Origin: Arcanobacterium bovis
GTDB taxonomy: Bacteria; Actinomycetota; Actinomycetes; Actinomycetales; Actinomycetaceae
Assembly: GCF_004331995.1 (NCBI RefSeq)
Contig: NZ_SJDT01000007.1
Location: 1-64,000, forward strand
Length of the DNA stretch: 64,000 nt
Reading direction: 5' to 3'
Every line of letters begins with the position of its first letter. Positions within the stretch are counted from its first letter, which is position 1. Of the stretch, positions 42,197 to 52,510 are shown in pieces. The position numbers were made by a program, and so were the translations under genes. The notes under the pieces were generated by a model. That model worked only from the letters and a program-made list of their open reading frames with translations, was not told the DNA's origin and made no database searches.

Positions 42197-44930
42197 CACC
42201 ATTACCCTTCACCAATTTCAAAGCCTTATCCGTTCCGGTTTTTGGCACTTCACCCTTCGCTGTTTTCAGGGTCAAGACGAACGTTGCCCCACCACACGGC
42301 GTCTCCTCGATGGTGAGATCGCCTCCCATTTCCTCGGCAAAACCGTGGGCAACCGCCAAGCCTAATCCCAAACCAGCATGTCGATCAGAGATATTGTGGA
42401 AAGGCGTGAACAAATCAGCCCACTTCTCACGTGGTATTCCAGGGCCGTGATCAACTACCCGCACTTCCACCGTATCCCACACAGCACCAGCCACAATACG
42501 AATCCGCGATTGTGAAGCGTGCCGACGGCAGTTGTTCACAAGATTAGCCAGCACTCGCTGAATCAAACCGGGATCCCCTTCCACCAATGGCAGATCATCA
42601 GGCAGATCGACGTCGATCCACGGAGCAGCGTCATTCAGTTCCGTAAGCATCGCATCAATGACGTCACCAATATTGGTTGGCACCCGATGTACGTGCACTG
42701 CATTTGAATTTAGCCTGCTCATATCGAGTAAATTGCCTACCACGATGTCGAGGTTATCGGTAGATGCGCACAAGCTCGTGATCAACTGTCGCTGATCTGC
42801 TGCTGAGAGCTGCACTTCCTCCAATGCAAGTGTGGAGGCGGCCGCTTTAATTGCTGCAAGTGGCGTACGTAAATCATGCGAGACTGCAGCAAGAACCGCG
42901 CTTCCCACTCGGTTTCCTGCCTCGAGCGCCGCAGTAGCTCGGCGCATCGCATCAATTTCTTGCCGATCCAAGATAATCACAATACGTGGTCCATGAGCTT
43001 CAATAATTTCAATGTCCTCCGCGGTGAGCACACGCCCTTGAGCTACAAAACGCATCGTATCGTCAATGGGAATCTTCGTTTGCGAAGTGTCTGGAACAGG
43101 AATTTTTTCACTGCTCGCGGAAGAATCAAAAGTGCAGTTTTGGCTACCAATCCGGGCGCGATCACTCGATGCAACAGTTATCCAGCGGTTATATCGCTTG
43201 TCATAACGCTGCAGATCAACCGCTTCAAGGGTAAAAGTCTCTCGTAACCGCTCCAATAAACCACGTAAATCATCGCCACCAGAGATCACTCCCGAAGCTA
43301 ACTCCGCGAGCAAAGTGGCGCGGCGCTGCGCTCGCGCCGCGAGCGCAGCGCGCCGATCAGCAATATCAACAACCCAGGCCACTGCCGAAGCAATAACGAA
43401 GAACAGCATAATCTGTGCGATATTTACCGGCTCAGTAATAGTGAGCGTGTGCACCGGCGGCGTGTAGAACCAGTTCACAAGGAAGGATACCAGCAGCACA
43501 GACACTATTCCGGGCCACAACCCGCCCAGCAATGTCGTAAACACAACCACCGTTAGATTGCTGAGCAAAATAGTGCTCAAGTATTCCTCAGATGGATTCC
43601 ATAGCGACACCAATCCTGCGAGCGCCACCGGCCCGATAAGAGCAACCAGCCAGCTCATCGCCCTGCGTAGAATCGATCGCGCGTGACGTTTATGAACCAA
43701 TTTCTCACGCGCAGAATGACGCGCCGGCTCAGCCGACACGATATGTACGTCGATACCCTTAGCCGCTTTAATAAGTCGCTTCGAGGTCAATCCACCCACA
43801 AAGCCCACCGCACGCCTCGATAGCCCTACAACCAGCTGCGATGCGTTCACGCTCCGTGCAAAATCAACCAAAGTTGAGGCCACGTCGTCGCCCACAATGA
43901 GACGCCACTGCGCACCTAAGGATTCGGTGAGCTCCTGCAATTTCTCCAAATGATCGTTGTTTGCGAGCTGAATCCCATCTCCGCTCGCCACATGTACCAC
44001 GATCATTTCCCCTTCAGGAATACGCCCAATAATGCGCGCACCACGGCGAATAAGCGTCTCATCACCGGGAAGCCCCCGCACCGCAACGATGAGGCGCTCA
44101 CGAGCAGGCCAGTTATCCTTAATTTCTTTCGCGGCGCGATACTTGGCAAGTCCCTCATCTACGCGATCTGCCAGCCAAAGTAGTGCCAGTTCGCGCAATG
44201 CCGAGAGATTTCCGAGCCGAAAATAATTTGAAAGCGCCGCTTCAATCTGTTCTGCTCGATAAATATCGCCTTTTGACAAGCGTATTCGCAGCGCATCGGG
44301 GCTAAGATCGATCAATTCAATCTCATCAGCGTTGCGTAACACGTGGTCGGGCACGGTTTCGCGCTGGCGTGTGCCCGTCACTGCCGCCACAACATCATTA
44401 AGCGACTCAATATGCTGCACATTCAGCGTCGATACCACATTAATTCCGGCGTCAAGCAGGCGTTCGACGTCGTGCCAACGCTTCGTCTGCACAGGCTCAC
44501 TCGCGCTCGGCTTGGAAGCGTTCGCCGCTGTCGCGTCCGGCGTCGTAACGTGCTGCATCGTAACGCGCGGCGACGTATGGTTCGGCACAGCGCGGTTCTG
44601 CGGCGGCGCTTTTGGCATCGTCGTTTTTGGCGGAACTACTACCGTATGGGCGAGCTCATCAACAAGCACAACCTCGGGGGCAGCAGCGATGCAGGCATCA
44701 ACGTCCAGCTCGCCGAAAGTGGATTGCCCAATATGCACCTCTTTGCGTGGCATGACGGTAAGACCATCAATGAGAGCTTTAGTGTTTGGCCGTCCGTGAT
44801 CTTCCACCACGCCAACGATTACTTTCGTGCCCCGAGCTTGTAGTTCATGTGCTTCGCGTAGCATCGTGTACGTTTTTCCCACGCCCGGTGCAAATCCAAG
44901 GTAAACCTTGAGATGCCCACGTTCTACCAT
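42174..44930 (-). CDS. kdpD: Osmosensitive K+ channel histidine kinase
   Basis: I start at the ATG at 44930 after GGAAAGGAAA; the frame opens 10 codons earlier. Order of parts: KdpD N-terminal domain (VYLGFAPGVGKTYTML, a Walker-A-like loop), USP-like domain, four helices (about 430-530), and a GAF-like region. The kinase core has phospho-acceptor HDLRTPL, N-box (ANLVNNCRRHA) and DHGPGIP and GLGLGLAVAHGFAEEMGG ATP motifs. An Ala/Pro/Thr/Ser-rich insertion of about 45 residues splits the conserved VDELAHTN...RW block (44480-44642), where relatives have about nine residues. It senses low K+ or osmotic stress and controls KdpE. Confidence 0.94.
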   Translation of the reverse strand: MVERGHLKVYLGFAPGVGKTYTMLREAHELQARGTKVIVGVVEDHGRPNTKALIDGLTVMPRKEVHIGQSTFGELDVDACIAAAPEVVLVDELAHTVVVPPKTTMPKAPPQNRAVPNHTSPRVTMQHVTTPDATAANASKPSASEPVQTKRWHDVERLLDAGINVVSTLNVQHIESLNDVVAAVTGTRQRETVPDHVLRNADEIELIDLSPDALRIRLSKGDIYRAEQIEAALSNYFRLGNLSALRELALLWLADRVDEGLAKYRAAKEIKDNWPARERLIVAVRGLPGDETLIRRGARIIGRIPEGEMIVVHVASGDGIQLANNDHLEKLQELTESLGAQWRLIVGDDVASTLVDFARSVNASQLVVGLSRRAVGFVGGLTSKRLIKAAKGIDVHIVSAEPARHSAREKLVHKRHARSILRRAMSWLVALIGPVALAGLVSLWNPSEEYLSTILLSNLTVVVFTTLLGGLWPGIVSVLLVSFLVNWFYTPPVHTLTITEPVNIAQIMLFFVIASAVAWVVDIADRRAALAARAQRRATLLAELASGVISGGDDLRGLLERLRETFTLEAVDLQRYDKRYNRWITVASSDRARIGSQNCTFDSSASSEKIPVPDTSQTKIPIDDTMRFVAQGRVLTAEDIEIIEAHGPRIVIILDRQEIDAMRRATAALEAGNRVGSAVLAAVSHDLRTPLAAIKAAASTLALEEVQLSAADQRQLITSLCASTDNLDIVVGNLLDMSRLNSNAVHVHRVPTNIGDVIDAMLTELNDAAPWIDVDLPDDLPLVEGDPGLIQRVLANLVNNCRRHASQSRIRIVAGAVWDTVEVRVVDHGPGIPREKWADLFTPFHNISDRHAGLGLGLAVAHGFAEEMGGDLTIEETPCGGATFVLTLKTAKGEVPKTGTDKALKLVKGNGDGKNTGC

Positions 44931-44998
44931 GGGCGATTTCCTTTCCACCAAACCACACATTCCACATAAATCGCGCTCGCTAGGATCACGTTCTCACC

Positions 44999-45613
44999 CT
45001 ACTCCTCAGCATGCCTTTGGGCTAGGTCTAAGGCATGGTTGAGCGCCGTCACATTCACAATCTGACCGTCTTTGAACCCATTGAATACGTGTTCAACCTG
45101 CTCATTTATAATGCGATCAATCTGAGCCTGTGTCATTCCCCGTTCGCGCGCTACCCTCGCAGCCTGGATACGCGCATAAGCCAGCGAGATATGCGGATCG
45201 AGGCCAGAGCCAGACGCCGTCACCGCATCTGCGGGAATAGCATCGGCATTCACGTGCTCGCGTTGCGCAATATCACGACGCCGTTGCGCAGCGAGCTCTT
45301 GCAGCTCAGTGCTCGCCGGAGAAAGATTCGAAGCACCCGATTGCATTGGATCCCATCCGTCACCAGCGCTTGAGGCGCGGTAAAAGAAATATCCAGGCTT
45401 GGTCACGGGCTGAGCGAGCAATTCTGACCCGATCACCTCGGCAGTTTCGGAATCACCCCCGTTGCTCATCAGATACGAACCTCGCGATTGACGCGCAAAA
45501 ATCTGCCCCACACCCACGAATACCAGTGGATACACCAAGCCTAATAGCAGCGTAAATACGATAAACATTTTCGTGGCGGTGAGCACCACGCGCTTCATTC
45601 TACTGAGCGACAT
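44999..45613 (-). CDS. kdpC: K+-transporting ATPase subunit C
   Basis: A 204-residue single-span protein. It has one N-terminal helix (MFIVFTLLLGLVYPLVFVGVGQ) then the KdpC extracytosolic domain with SELLAQPVTKPGYFFYRASSAG, AVTASGSGLDPHISLAYARIQAARVARERG and NVTALNHALDL. KdpC stabilises the KdpFABC complex and contacts KdpA. GGAGG precedes the ATG at 45613. It is 80 bp from kdpB and 68 bp ahead of kdpD. Confidence 0.94.
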   Translation of the reverse strand: MSLSRMKRVVLTATKMFIVFTLLLGLVYPLVFVGVGQIFARQSRGSYLMSNGGDSETAEVIGSELLAQPVTKPGYFFYRASSAGDGWDPMQSGASNLSPASTELQELAAQRRRDIAQREHVNADAIPADAVTASGSGLDPHISLAYARIQAARVARERGMTQAQIDRIINEQVEHVFNGFKDGQIVNVTALNHALDLAQRHAEE

Positions 45614-45692
45614 CACGCCCTCCTCATTTCTTCAACGCCATCAATGTCGATTTGCAAGTTCTGCACTGTGTTCCTGCTCCTCCTAGCGCCGG

Positions 45693-47891
45693 CTAGATTC
45701 CCAGTCCCGTACCCACCACAAGATCAATGAGCTTAATTCCGATGAATGGCGCAACCAAACCGCCCAGCCCGAATATCGCCAAATTGCGAGCTAGAAGCCG
45801 CGCCGCCGATCCCGGCCGATACTTCACCCCTCGCAACGAGAGCGGAATCAACGCCACAATGATCAGCGCATTAAAGATCACCGCAGAGAGAATCGCAGAC
45901 TCTGAACTGTGCAAATGCATCACATTAAGGATTTCCAATCCCGGAAAAGCCGCCACAAACATCGCCGGAATAATCGCAAAATACTTCGCAACGTCGTTTG
46001 CTATCGAGAATGTGGTGAGTGCGCCGCGGGTGATGAGCAGCTGTTTTCCAATGTGAACAATATCGATCAGCTTGGTGGGATCTGAGTCGAGATCGACCAT
46101 ATTCCCAGCTTCTTTCGCTGCCGACGTGCCTGTATTCATCGCAACTCCAACATCAGCTTGCGCCAACGCTGGAGCGTCATTCGTACCGTCACCCGTCATG
46201 GCAACCATGTGGCCACCAGCTTGTTCACGTTTAATGAGCGCCATTTTATCGTCTGGGGTAGCCTCGGCGAGTACGTCGTCTACACCTGCCTCACGTGCGA
46301 TAGCGCGCGCAGTGAGCTCATTATCGCCAGTAATCATCACGGTACGAATACCCATGGCACGCAGTTCTTGAAAACGCTCCGCCACGCCGTCTTTGACAAT
46401 ATCTTTCAGGTGCACAATTCCCAAGAGTCGCGCAACGACGACGTTCGGCAGCTCGCCGCCAGCACACGCCTCGTTCGTCATTGCTTCAGTTTCAATTTCA
46501 GCCACACCGAGAGCGGTACCGCCACTGCGACTGATCTGTTCAACTACGTCTTTGCACTGTTCAGGCACTGTACCGCCGCTGCGTTCAACGAGGGCGAGAA
46601 TTTCTTTTGCAGCGCCTTTAACAATTCCTTTCGCTGATGCGCGATCTCCAGTTTCTCCACTTGTGGCAACGTAGCTACCCTCTTGACCAGCACCCACACT
46701 CGCGTCCGCGTCGAAAAGCACCCCACTCATTCTCGTTTTTGCTGTGAAAGGAATGAAGCGTGCGAAGCGGTAATCGGCATCGCGCAGTTCAGGTGCGCCA
46801 AGCTCCTGGGCAAGTTTCATGATTGAACGCCCTTCGGGAGTTTCATCAGCAGCCGACGCGAGTTGGCAAGCGCGCGCCAAATCTGGCTGGGCAATATCCG
46901 GTGCCGCCTCGAAAGCTACCGCCTGCCGATCTCCCACCGTGATCGTGCCGGTTTTGTCTAACAACAAAGTGGATACGTCACCTGCAGCTTCAACAGCGCG
47001 CCCCGACATCGCCAATACGTTGTGTTGCACCAGCCGGTCCATACCAGCGATACCAATTGCAGAGAGTAGCGCGCCAATCGTCGTCGGAATCAAACAAATC
47101 AGCAGCGCAACGAACACAATCGGAGTTAAGCGCACACCCGCGAAGGCTGCAGCAGGTCCAAGCCCAATCACCACCACAAGAAATATCAAAGACAATACGA
47201 TTAAGAGGATCGAAAGCGCCATCTCGTTCGGCGTTTTCTTTCGTGACGCACCCTCAACCAGCGCAATCATGCGATCGATAAAACTTTCGCCAGGCTTACT
47301 GGTTACGCGCACGGCAATCTGATCCGAGAGCACACGCGTTCCTCCGGTGACGGCACAACGGTCGCCTCCTGCCTCGCGAATCACCGGTGCCGATTCGCCA
47401 GTAACGGCAGATTCGTCCACGCTTGCCGCACCAAACACGACGTCGCCGTCCGCCGGTATCTGTTCGCCTGCACTCACCAGCACGACGTCGCCCACCCGCA
47501 AATCTTCCGAGGGGAAAGATTCTGTGTGCAGATTGGTCAAATCGGTAATCGTACCGGCATTCACCACGCGATTTGCAATCAAACTGGTACGCGTTGCGCG
47601 GAGCGAGGCGGCCTGCGCCTTTCCGCGTCCCTCCGCGATGGCTTCTGCCAACGTGGCAAAAAATGCAGTGAACCACAGCCACGCCGTAATTGACCATGAG
47701 AACACAGAAGGATGAAAAATTGCCAACACCAGGGTAAATGCCGCTCCTACCTCCACAAGAAACATCACTGGAGTGTAGATCAGCAAGCGCGGGTCAAGTT
47801 TGCGCAAAGCAGTGGGAATTGCCTCCCAAGCCTGCGTAGCAAGAGCCTTGTAATTATTCGTTTTCTGAGCATGTAGATGCGAACTGCTCAT
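45693..47891 (-). CDS. kdpB: K+-transporting P-type ATPase subunit B
   Basis: I start at the ATG at 47891: it overlaps the kdpA stop as ATGA and has GGAGG seven bases upstream. The longer frame before it is a shadow. The 732-residue P-type ATPase has the phosphorylation loop [15 protein letters not shown], the [13 protein letters not shown] actuator region, [25 protein letters not shown] and the KdpB helices. A Gly/Ala/Ser-rich insertion of about 25 residues lies after RMSGVLFD in the nucleotide-binding domain (about 46625-46725). It hydrolyses ATP to drive K+ uptake through KdpA. Confidence 0.95.
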   Translation of the reverse strand: MSSSHLHAQKTNNYKALATQAWEAIPTALRKLDPRLLIYTPVMFLVEVGAAFTLVLAIFHPSVFSWSITAWLWFTAFFATLAEAIAEGRGKAQAASLRATRTSLIANRVVNAGTITDLTNLHTESFPSEDLRVGDVVLVSAGEQIPADGDVVFGAASVDESAVTGESAPVIREAGGDRCAVTGGTRVLSDQIAVRVTSKPGESFIDRMIALVEGASRKKTPNEMALSILLIVLSLIFLVVVIGLGPAAAFAGVRLTPIVFVALLICLIPTTIGALLSAIGIAGMDRLVQHNVLAMSGRAVEAAGDVSTLLLDKTGTITVGDRQAVAFEAAPDIAQPDLARACQLASAADETPEGRSIMKLAQELGAPELRDADYRFARFIPFTAKTRMSGVLFDADASVGAGQEGSYVATSGETGDRASAKGIVKGAAKEILALVERSGGTVPEQCKDVVEQISRSGGTALGVAEIETEAMTNEACAGGELPNVVVARLLGIVHLKDIVKDGVAERFQELRAMGIRTVMITGDNELTARAIAREAGVDDVLAEATPDDKMALIKREQAGGHMVAMTGDGTNDAPALAQADVGVAMNTGTSAAKEAGNMVDLDSDPTKLIDIVHIGKQLLITRGALTTFSIANDVAKYFAIIPAMFVAAFPGLEILNVMHLHSSESAILSAVIFNALIIVALIPLSLRGVKYRPGSAARLLARNLAIFGLGGLVAPFIGIKLIDLVVGTGLGI

Positions 47892-49531
47892 AGTAATGCC
47901 TCCGCAATTGGGCCAAGTACGAGGGTGGGAAGGAATGTTAATGCGCCAACAATCAGGCAAATTCCCACCACTACCGCAATGAATAAAGGACGGTGAGTAG
48001 GTAGCGTTCCCGCAGTCTCGGGGATCGACGCCGCGCGAGAGAAACGCCCCGCCAGCGCGAGTGCGAAAATAATTGGCAGAAAACGCCCCAAAAACATGGC
48101 CACTGCCAGCGAAATCGTGAGCCAAGGAGCATCGGCATGAATACCGGCAAAAGCCGAGCCATTATTATTCGACGCACTGGTGAACGCATAGACGAGTTCA
48201 GAAAAACCGTGTGGACCGCTGGTAGAAAGCGCATCGCGGATTCCTGGTATCACCGTAGAAATTCCTACGCCTGCAATCACCAAAACTGGCATAACGAGGA
48301 TAAACAGCGACACCAAGGTAATTTCCGGCACTTGAATACGCTTACCCATAAATTCTGGGGTGCGCCCCACCATCAGGCCGGCGATAAACACCGAGAGCAC
48401 GAACATAATCAGCATCGTGTACATGCCAGTCCCTACTCCACCTGGGGAAAGCTCGCCAAGCATCATATTGAGGGTGAGCATGCCACCACCGATAGGCGAG
48501 AAGCTGGAATGTGCGGAGTCGATTGCACCAGTAGATGTGCTGGTAGTAGCCACGGCGAAGAGCGACGACGGCGCCACCCCGAAGCGAAGTTCCTTCCCTT
48601 CAAGCCCGCTACCAGCAACAGCACCAATATGGCTTTCCGCGTAGCACACCACAGCAAGCGAGGCTGCAAAAATGCTCGCCATCACGCCCAAGACGGCGCT
48701 ACCTTGCGCTTTGTGGTGAGCCATCACGCCAAAGGTTCGAGTCAAGCACACCGGTATAACCAAAATTAGGAGTATTTCGAGCATATTGGTGTACATGGTG
48801 GGGTTCTCAAATGGATGAGATGAATTTGCGTTGAAAAATCCACCACCGTTCGTGCCTAGCTCTTTTATGGCTTCTTGGCTCGCCACTGGGCCACCGGGCA
48901 ACATTTGAGTGGCATCACTCGAGAACGAATGATAAGAAATTGGCGCGTGCAGATTTTGGATCACGCCTTGACTGATGAGGAGCACAGTAGCCAAAGCCGC
49001 AATCGGTAGCAGAATGCGAATGACGCAGCGGGTGAGGTCTACCCAAAAATTTCCAATTTCCCCACGTCCTTGCGTATCTGCCAAGGAACGAATGAGTGCA
49101 ATCGCAACACAAATGCCTACACCTGCGGAGAGGAAATTTTGTACCGCCAGCCCAAACATCTGCGAGAAGAAGGTCATCGCCGTCTCCCCTGAATAAGACT
49201 GCCAGTTCGTATTGGTCACGAACGATACCGCCGTATTCCACGCCTGATCTGGGCGCATCGACGGCACATCAAAATGCCATGGTAAAAATATTTGGAGTCG
49301 GATAATGGCATATAGCGCCACAACGCAAACGATTGAGAATGCCACAACCGACTGCGCATAGCTACGCCAGCCCACGCTCTGCTGGGCGTTTACTCCGACT
49401 ACACGGTAGAACACACGTTCAACGCGCCAATGCTCTTTGCTGGTGAACACATACGCCATATAGTTTCCCAATGGCACGTAAACCGCGGCGAGCATCGCAA
49501 AAACAACGAGATATGGTACGTATCCGCTCAT
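47888..49531 (-). CDS. kdpA: K+-transporting ATPase subunit A (K+ channel subunit)
   Basis: The 547-residue protein carries the selectivity-filter loops of KdpA, including [36 protein letters not shown] and [14 protein letters not shown]. The first helix block, [13 protein letters not shown], matches the family start. KdpA binds and passes K+ and belongs to the SKT superfamily. Its start codon overlaps the kdpF stop and its stop overlaps the kdpB start. Confidence 0.95.
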   Translation of the reverse strand: MSGYVPYLVVFAMLAAVYVPLGNYMAYVFTSKEHWRVERVFYRVVGVNAQQSVGWRSYAQSVVAFSIVCVVALYAIIRLQIFLPWHFDVPSMRPDQAWNTAVSFVTNTNWQSYSGETAMTFFSQMFGLAVQNFLSAGVGICVAIALIRSLADTQGRGEIGNFWVDLTRCVIRILLPIAALATVLLISQGVIQNLHAPISYHSFSSDATQMLPGGPVASQEAIKELGTNGGGFFNANSSHPFENPTMYTNMLEILLILVIPVCLTRTFGVMAHHKAQGSAVLGVMASIFAASLAVVCYAESHIGAVAGSGLEGKELRFGVAPSSLFAVATTSTSTGAIDSAHSSFSPIGGGMLTLNMMLGELSPGGVGTGMYTMLIMFVLSVFIAGLMVGRTPEFMGKRIQVPEITLVSLFILVMPVLVIAGVGISTVIPGIRDALSTSGPHGFSELVYAFTSASNNNGSAFAGIHADAPWLTISLAVAMFLGRFLPIIFALALAGRFSRAASIPETAGTLPTHRPLFIAVVVGICLIVGALTFLPTLVLGPIAEALL

Positions 49532-49617
49532 GAGAAACGCTCCGGATCAAATAAGGCAATCAAGAGGTAAACGATTGCGCCAATTCCCAATCCGAGCGCT
49601 AGTACTGATTCCCACAT
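49528..49617 (-). CDS. kdpF: K+-transporting ATPase subunit F
   Basis: A 29-residue single helix: MWESVLALGLGIGAIVYLL followed by IALFDPERF, with the LFDPERF-type end that marks KdpF. GGGAGG precedes the ATG. Its stop overlaps the kdpA start (ATGA, 49528-49531), and its start overlaps the stop of the small gene upstream (TAATG). KdpF is a small lipid-like stabiliser of the KdpFABC complex. Confidence 0.9.
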   Translation of the reverse strand: MWESVLALGLGIGAIVYLLIALFDPERFS

Positions 49618-49754
49618 TAGCGCCTCCCCGACTGCTGCCGAGCAGATTGTTCAGCGCTTTCAGCAGGTGATTCTGTGTACAGGGAATGAATGATTCGCAT
49701 GAGCAACCCACCCAAGGCGAGCGTCACGGCCATTAACAGAACGTCGTAAATCAT
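49617..49754 (-). CDS. Small membrane protein at the head of the kdp operon
   Basis: A 45-residue reading frame: one hydrophobic helix (MIYDVLLMAVTLALGGLLM) then a polar tail (RIIHSLYTESPAESAEQSA, ending RRR-like GRR). Its TAA overlaps the kdpF ATG as TAATG, so it is probably translated and coupled. I know no named family. It may be a second small partner of the Kdp pump, or a leader that sets kdpF translation. The ribosome site before its ATG is weak, and the start is less certain than the coupling. Confidence 0.6.
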   Translation of the reverse strand: MIYDVLLMAVTLALGGLLMRIIHSLYTESPAESAEQSARQQSGRR

Positions 49755-49829
49755 GACTTCATTACAACGCCGCCAAATGCGTTCGAGGGTTGATCTTTAC
49801 GCGCTCTTAACGTGGTGTTGGGCAGATCT

Positions 49830-49860
49830 CATTACAGCGTGCGCACAGTTTTCGCTGTGA
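49830..49860 (-). terminator. Hairpin after mntH
   Basis: ATTACAGCG (49830-49838) and CGCTGTGAT (49852-49860) pair at 8 of 9 positions, 14 bp after the mntH stop and about 75 bp before the kdp start. A weak terminator is the simplest reading. The kdp promoter must lie in or next to this gap (49755-49873), but I could not single out its hexamers or a KdpE site. Confidence 0.4.
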
Positions 49861-49873
49861 TTTAGCCAGATCT

Positions 49874-51130
49874 TCACTGCAACGTGAGTACCACAAGCCA
49901 CAGATTGAGCGCCACGATGAGCACCGATACGATTGCCATCAACGCGCCTACCACACGGCCGTCGCACCACTTACCCATCACCTTGTTGCTTCGGGTGAGG
50001 AGCGTGAGCGGAATGATCGCCATCGGTATACCAAACGAGAGCACTACCTGTGAAATCACCAGTGCCCACGTGGGCTCGGCTCCCATGCCTAGGATCACGA
50101 TTGCGGGGATAATGGTGATAATTCGCCGCACATAGAGTGGAACCTGGAATTTCAGCAAACCACGCATAATCTCAGAGCCTGCATAAGCACCCACCGACGT
50201 CGATGCCAAACTTGACGCGAGCAGTCCGAGCGCAAAAAGGAGGCCGATTCCCGTCCCAAAAGTCGACGAAACCGCAGCGTGTGCGCCCTCGATTGTGTCG
50301 GTGCCATCCGCTCCACGCAAAGCCGAGGCTGCGAGGAGCAAAAGTCCAATATTGACGACGCCCGCGAGCGCCAGCGCGCCCACGACGTCCACTTTCGAAG
50401 CGTGCAATAAGCGTCGAATCGAGGCATCGCTATGATCGCGCCCGTAACGATCACCCACGAGTGAGGAATGAAGATAAATCGCATGCGGCATCACGGTTGC
50501 ACCCAGCATCGAAGCCGCCACCAGCACCGACTCTTGGCCTTGGAAGGTAGGAATAAGACCGCGGGCCACATCGTGTGCAGCCGGGGGACTCACAAATAAG
50601 CCCGCCAGGAAGCCCACCGCGATAATCGTAAGAAACACAATCACTGCGTTTTCGAAGATTTTTTGGCCGCGGCGATCCTTGAGCACAAGGAATAGCATTG
50701 ACGCAGCTCCTACGATCACTCCACCCCACACGAGCGGTAGATCGAAGAGCAGGTGAAGCGCAATTGCCCCGCCGATTACTTCCGCGAGGTCGGTAGCGCC
50801 GGCCACGATTTCAGCTTGAAACCAGTACAGACGACGCGCGGTTGGTGGCAGCGTATCGCCCAGATACTCCGGTATCGATTTGCCGGTCACAATCCCAAGT
50901 TTGGCTGACTGGTATTGAATCAGCACCGCCATCGCCGATGCCGCCACCAGCACCCAGGTGAGCAGGTATCCGTATGTTGAACCAGCAGTGATATTAGCAG
51001 CCACATTACCTGGATCAACATAAGCAACAGCCGCAACGAATGCTGGGCCGAGAAGTCCGACGATCCGGTTGGATAGGGGCTTGATAGCTGGTTGTGGAGA
51101 CGATTCACGAGTGGAGGTAGAGGCGGACAT
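49874..51130 (-). CDS. mntH: NRAMP-family Mn2+/Fe2+ transporter
   Basis: The protein has about 11 helices and the NRAMP metal-site motifs: GPAFVAAVAYVDPGNVAANITAGS in helix 1 (Asp-Pro-Gly-Asn) and MLGATVMPHAIYLHSSLVGDR in helix 6 (Met-Pro-His). The transport signature QIVLSFGIPMAIIPL is represented by QVVLSFGIPMAIIPL. It imports Mn2+ (and Fe2+) with protons. I use the ATG at 51130; a GTG at 51136 is in frame. A palindrome and a TATAAG -10 lie just upstream, suggesting metal-dependent repression. Confidence 0.93.
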   Translation of the reverse strand: MSASTSTRESSPQPAIKPLSNRIVGLLGPAFVAAVAYVDPGNVAANITAGSTYGYLLTWVLVAASAMAVLIQYQSAKLGIVTGKSIPEYLGDTLPPTARRLYWFQAEIVAGATDLAEVIGGAIALHLLFDLPLVWGGVIVGAASMLFLVLKDRRGQKIFENAVIVFLTIIAVGFLAGLFVSPPAAHDVARGLIPTFQGQESVLVAASMLGATVMPHAIYLHSSLVGDRYGRDHSDASIRRLLHASKVDVVGALALAGVVNIGLLLLAASALRGADGTDTIEGAHAAVSSTFGTGIGLLFALGLLASSLASTSVGAYAGSEIMRGLLKFQVPLYVRRIITIIPAIVILGMGAEPTWALVISQVVLSFGIPMAIIPLTLLTRSNKVMGKWCDGRVVGALMAIVSVLIVALNLWLVVLTLQ

Positions 51131-51163
51131 AATCACTTACTTTTCGCTACGTTGAACTTTTAT

Positions 51164-51179
51164 TTTCGGATAACCGAAA
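51164..51179 (-). promoter_or_regulatory. Palindrome at the mntH promoter, candidate MntR-type operator
   Basis: TTTCGG-ATAA-CCGAAA is a perfect 6-bp inverted repeat placed between a TATAAG -10 (minus strand, about 51182-51187) and the mntH start. This position fits a repressor site. Assignment to an MntR/DtxR-type regulator is inferred from the target gene. Confidence 0.5.
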
Positions 51180-51326
51180 TCTTATACTGAGCAAAATAAT
51201 TTTGTACATAAATACTGGTTAGGAGCGTGGTCACGAAATAGATAAGGTCAGTAGAGTGAATGGCAACTTGGTAGACAAGCGAGCCAGTCAGGTTGTCCAG
51301 TTGGGAAAGCTGACGGAATGCGTACC

Positions 51327-51395
51327 CTAACTTAGGCACTTGCTTACTCATCGCGCTATATAGCACCAATGCCTAAAGAATCGCCTAAGTTCGGG
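51327..51395. repeat. Dispersed repeat of about 70 bp, copy B
   Basis: This is the partner of 12441-12510. Its ends form a clear inverted repeat: CCCTAACTTAGGC at 51325-51337 against GCCTAAGTTCGGG at 51383-51395, 12 of 13 positions. It lies between the lacI-type gene (32 bp after its stop on the minus strand) and mntH, so it might also end the regulator transcript. Confidence 0.6.
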
Positions 51396-51426
51396 CACGA
51401 TATGAAACAATCAAAGCAACAATGCG

Positions 51427-52443
51427 CTATTTTTTATTAAGACGCCGGGCGCTTGATTCGCGTTCTACCAGTTGCGCACGCTCCTCAACAATCGGATGAT
51501 ATTCGCCGTCGTTAAAGTACCGAGCAAGCACAATACCAGCGTGTTCACCGAGGGAACGAGCAGATTTACTCATGGCCGAAATCGACGGTGTGAGCACTCT
51601 ACACACGTCAGAATCTTCACAGGAAATCACCAAAACATCTTTTCCAACCACAAGACCCTGATTTTGGATTGCCTGCACACCACCCAAGGCGAGGATTTCG
51701 TTATCAAAAACAAGGGCGTCTGGTGGCGTTTTCCCACTGAAAAGGCGCTGAACCGCCTCACAACTGGCAACCTCCGTAACTTCAACACCGTCGGCAATAA
51801 CTACTTCAATATCACGAGCTTGTGCACCTTCGCGCAATGCATCAAACCGTTTCTGGGTATGGAGCAAAGCAACATCTCCAGCCACATAACCAATCCGCGT
51901 CGCACCTTTTTCGTACAAATGCTCCACAATCGTTGCCATCATTGCCGCATCATCAGCGAGCACCGCACCAAAACCATTGACCTGTTCACCAACAATAACT
52001 GCAGGCAAACCAAGTTTTTTCAACAAATAGGGCCGCGAATCATTGATATGTGGATCAATAAGCACTACCCCGTCAACCTTGCGCTCACCAACCCAACGCT
52101 CATACATATATTTCTCTTCAGCGAGTCCCGACGAACTATGAAACACGAGGTCAAGCCCATTTTCCCGCAAGGATCTTTGCAAACCTACGATAAATTCAAA
52201 AAAGAATCGCTCGTTGGAATAGGCGGATTCAGGGCGAGCGATCACCAGACCCACTGCTCCAGCCCGCATTCCAGAGAGGGCAATTGCCGCAGAATTTGGC
52301 ACCCACCCCATCTTCTTGGCGGTGGCAATAATCCGCTGCCGCGTATCTTCAGAAACTCCCGAACGCCCGTTAAGTGCGAACGAGACAGCGGCAGGGCTAA
52401 CACCCGCCAATTTGGCTATATCCTTGATCGTTGGTCGCGACAC
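51427..52443 (-). CDS. LacI-family repressor of the mannoside operon
   Basis: The GTG at 52443 is the start: GGAG sits five bases upstream, and the next codons give RPTIKDIAKLAGVSPAAVSFALNGRSGVSEDTRQRI, a textbook LacI helix-turn-helix and hinge. The rest (about 60-335) is a periplasmic-binding-protein-like sensor domain (VGLVIARPESAYSNERFFFEFIVGLQ, ARIGYVAGD). It is divergent from the alpha-mannosidase operon, which has a 16-bp palindrome with central CG in its promoter. The effector is probably mannose or a mannoside (inference). Confidence 0.9.
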   Translation of the reverse strand: MSRPTIKDIAKLAGVSPAAVSFALNGRSGVSEDTRQRIIATAKKMGWVPNSAAIALSGMRAGAVGLVIARPESAYSNERFFFEFIVGLQRSLRENGLDLVFHSSSGLAEEKYMYERWVGERKVDGVVLIDPHINDSRPYLLKKLGLPAVIVGEQVNGFGAVLADDAAMMATIVEHLYEKGATRIGYVAGDVALLHTQKRFDALREGAQARDIEVVIADGVEVTEVASCEAVQRLFSGKTPPDALVFDNEILALGGVQAIQNQGLVVGKDVLVISCEDSDVCRVLTPSISAMSKSARSLGEHAGIVLARYFNDGEYHPIVEERAQLVERESSARRLNKK

Positions 52444-52510
52444 AGGTACTCCTATGTACTTAATCATTTATTTCCCTATAAATACTTTCGCATAAATTTG
52501 GCTTAAAGTC

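Noticed and set aside
47892-48125. 78-codon N-terminal extension of KdpB
   Set aside because: It overlaps kdpA out of frame; the ATG at 47891 has the ribosome site and an ATGA overlap.
51472-52506. 344-codon plus-strand frame opposite the lacI-type gene
   Set aside because: The opposite strand has a complete LacI repressor with helix-turn-helix and ribosome site, so this frame is its shadow.
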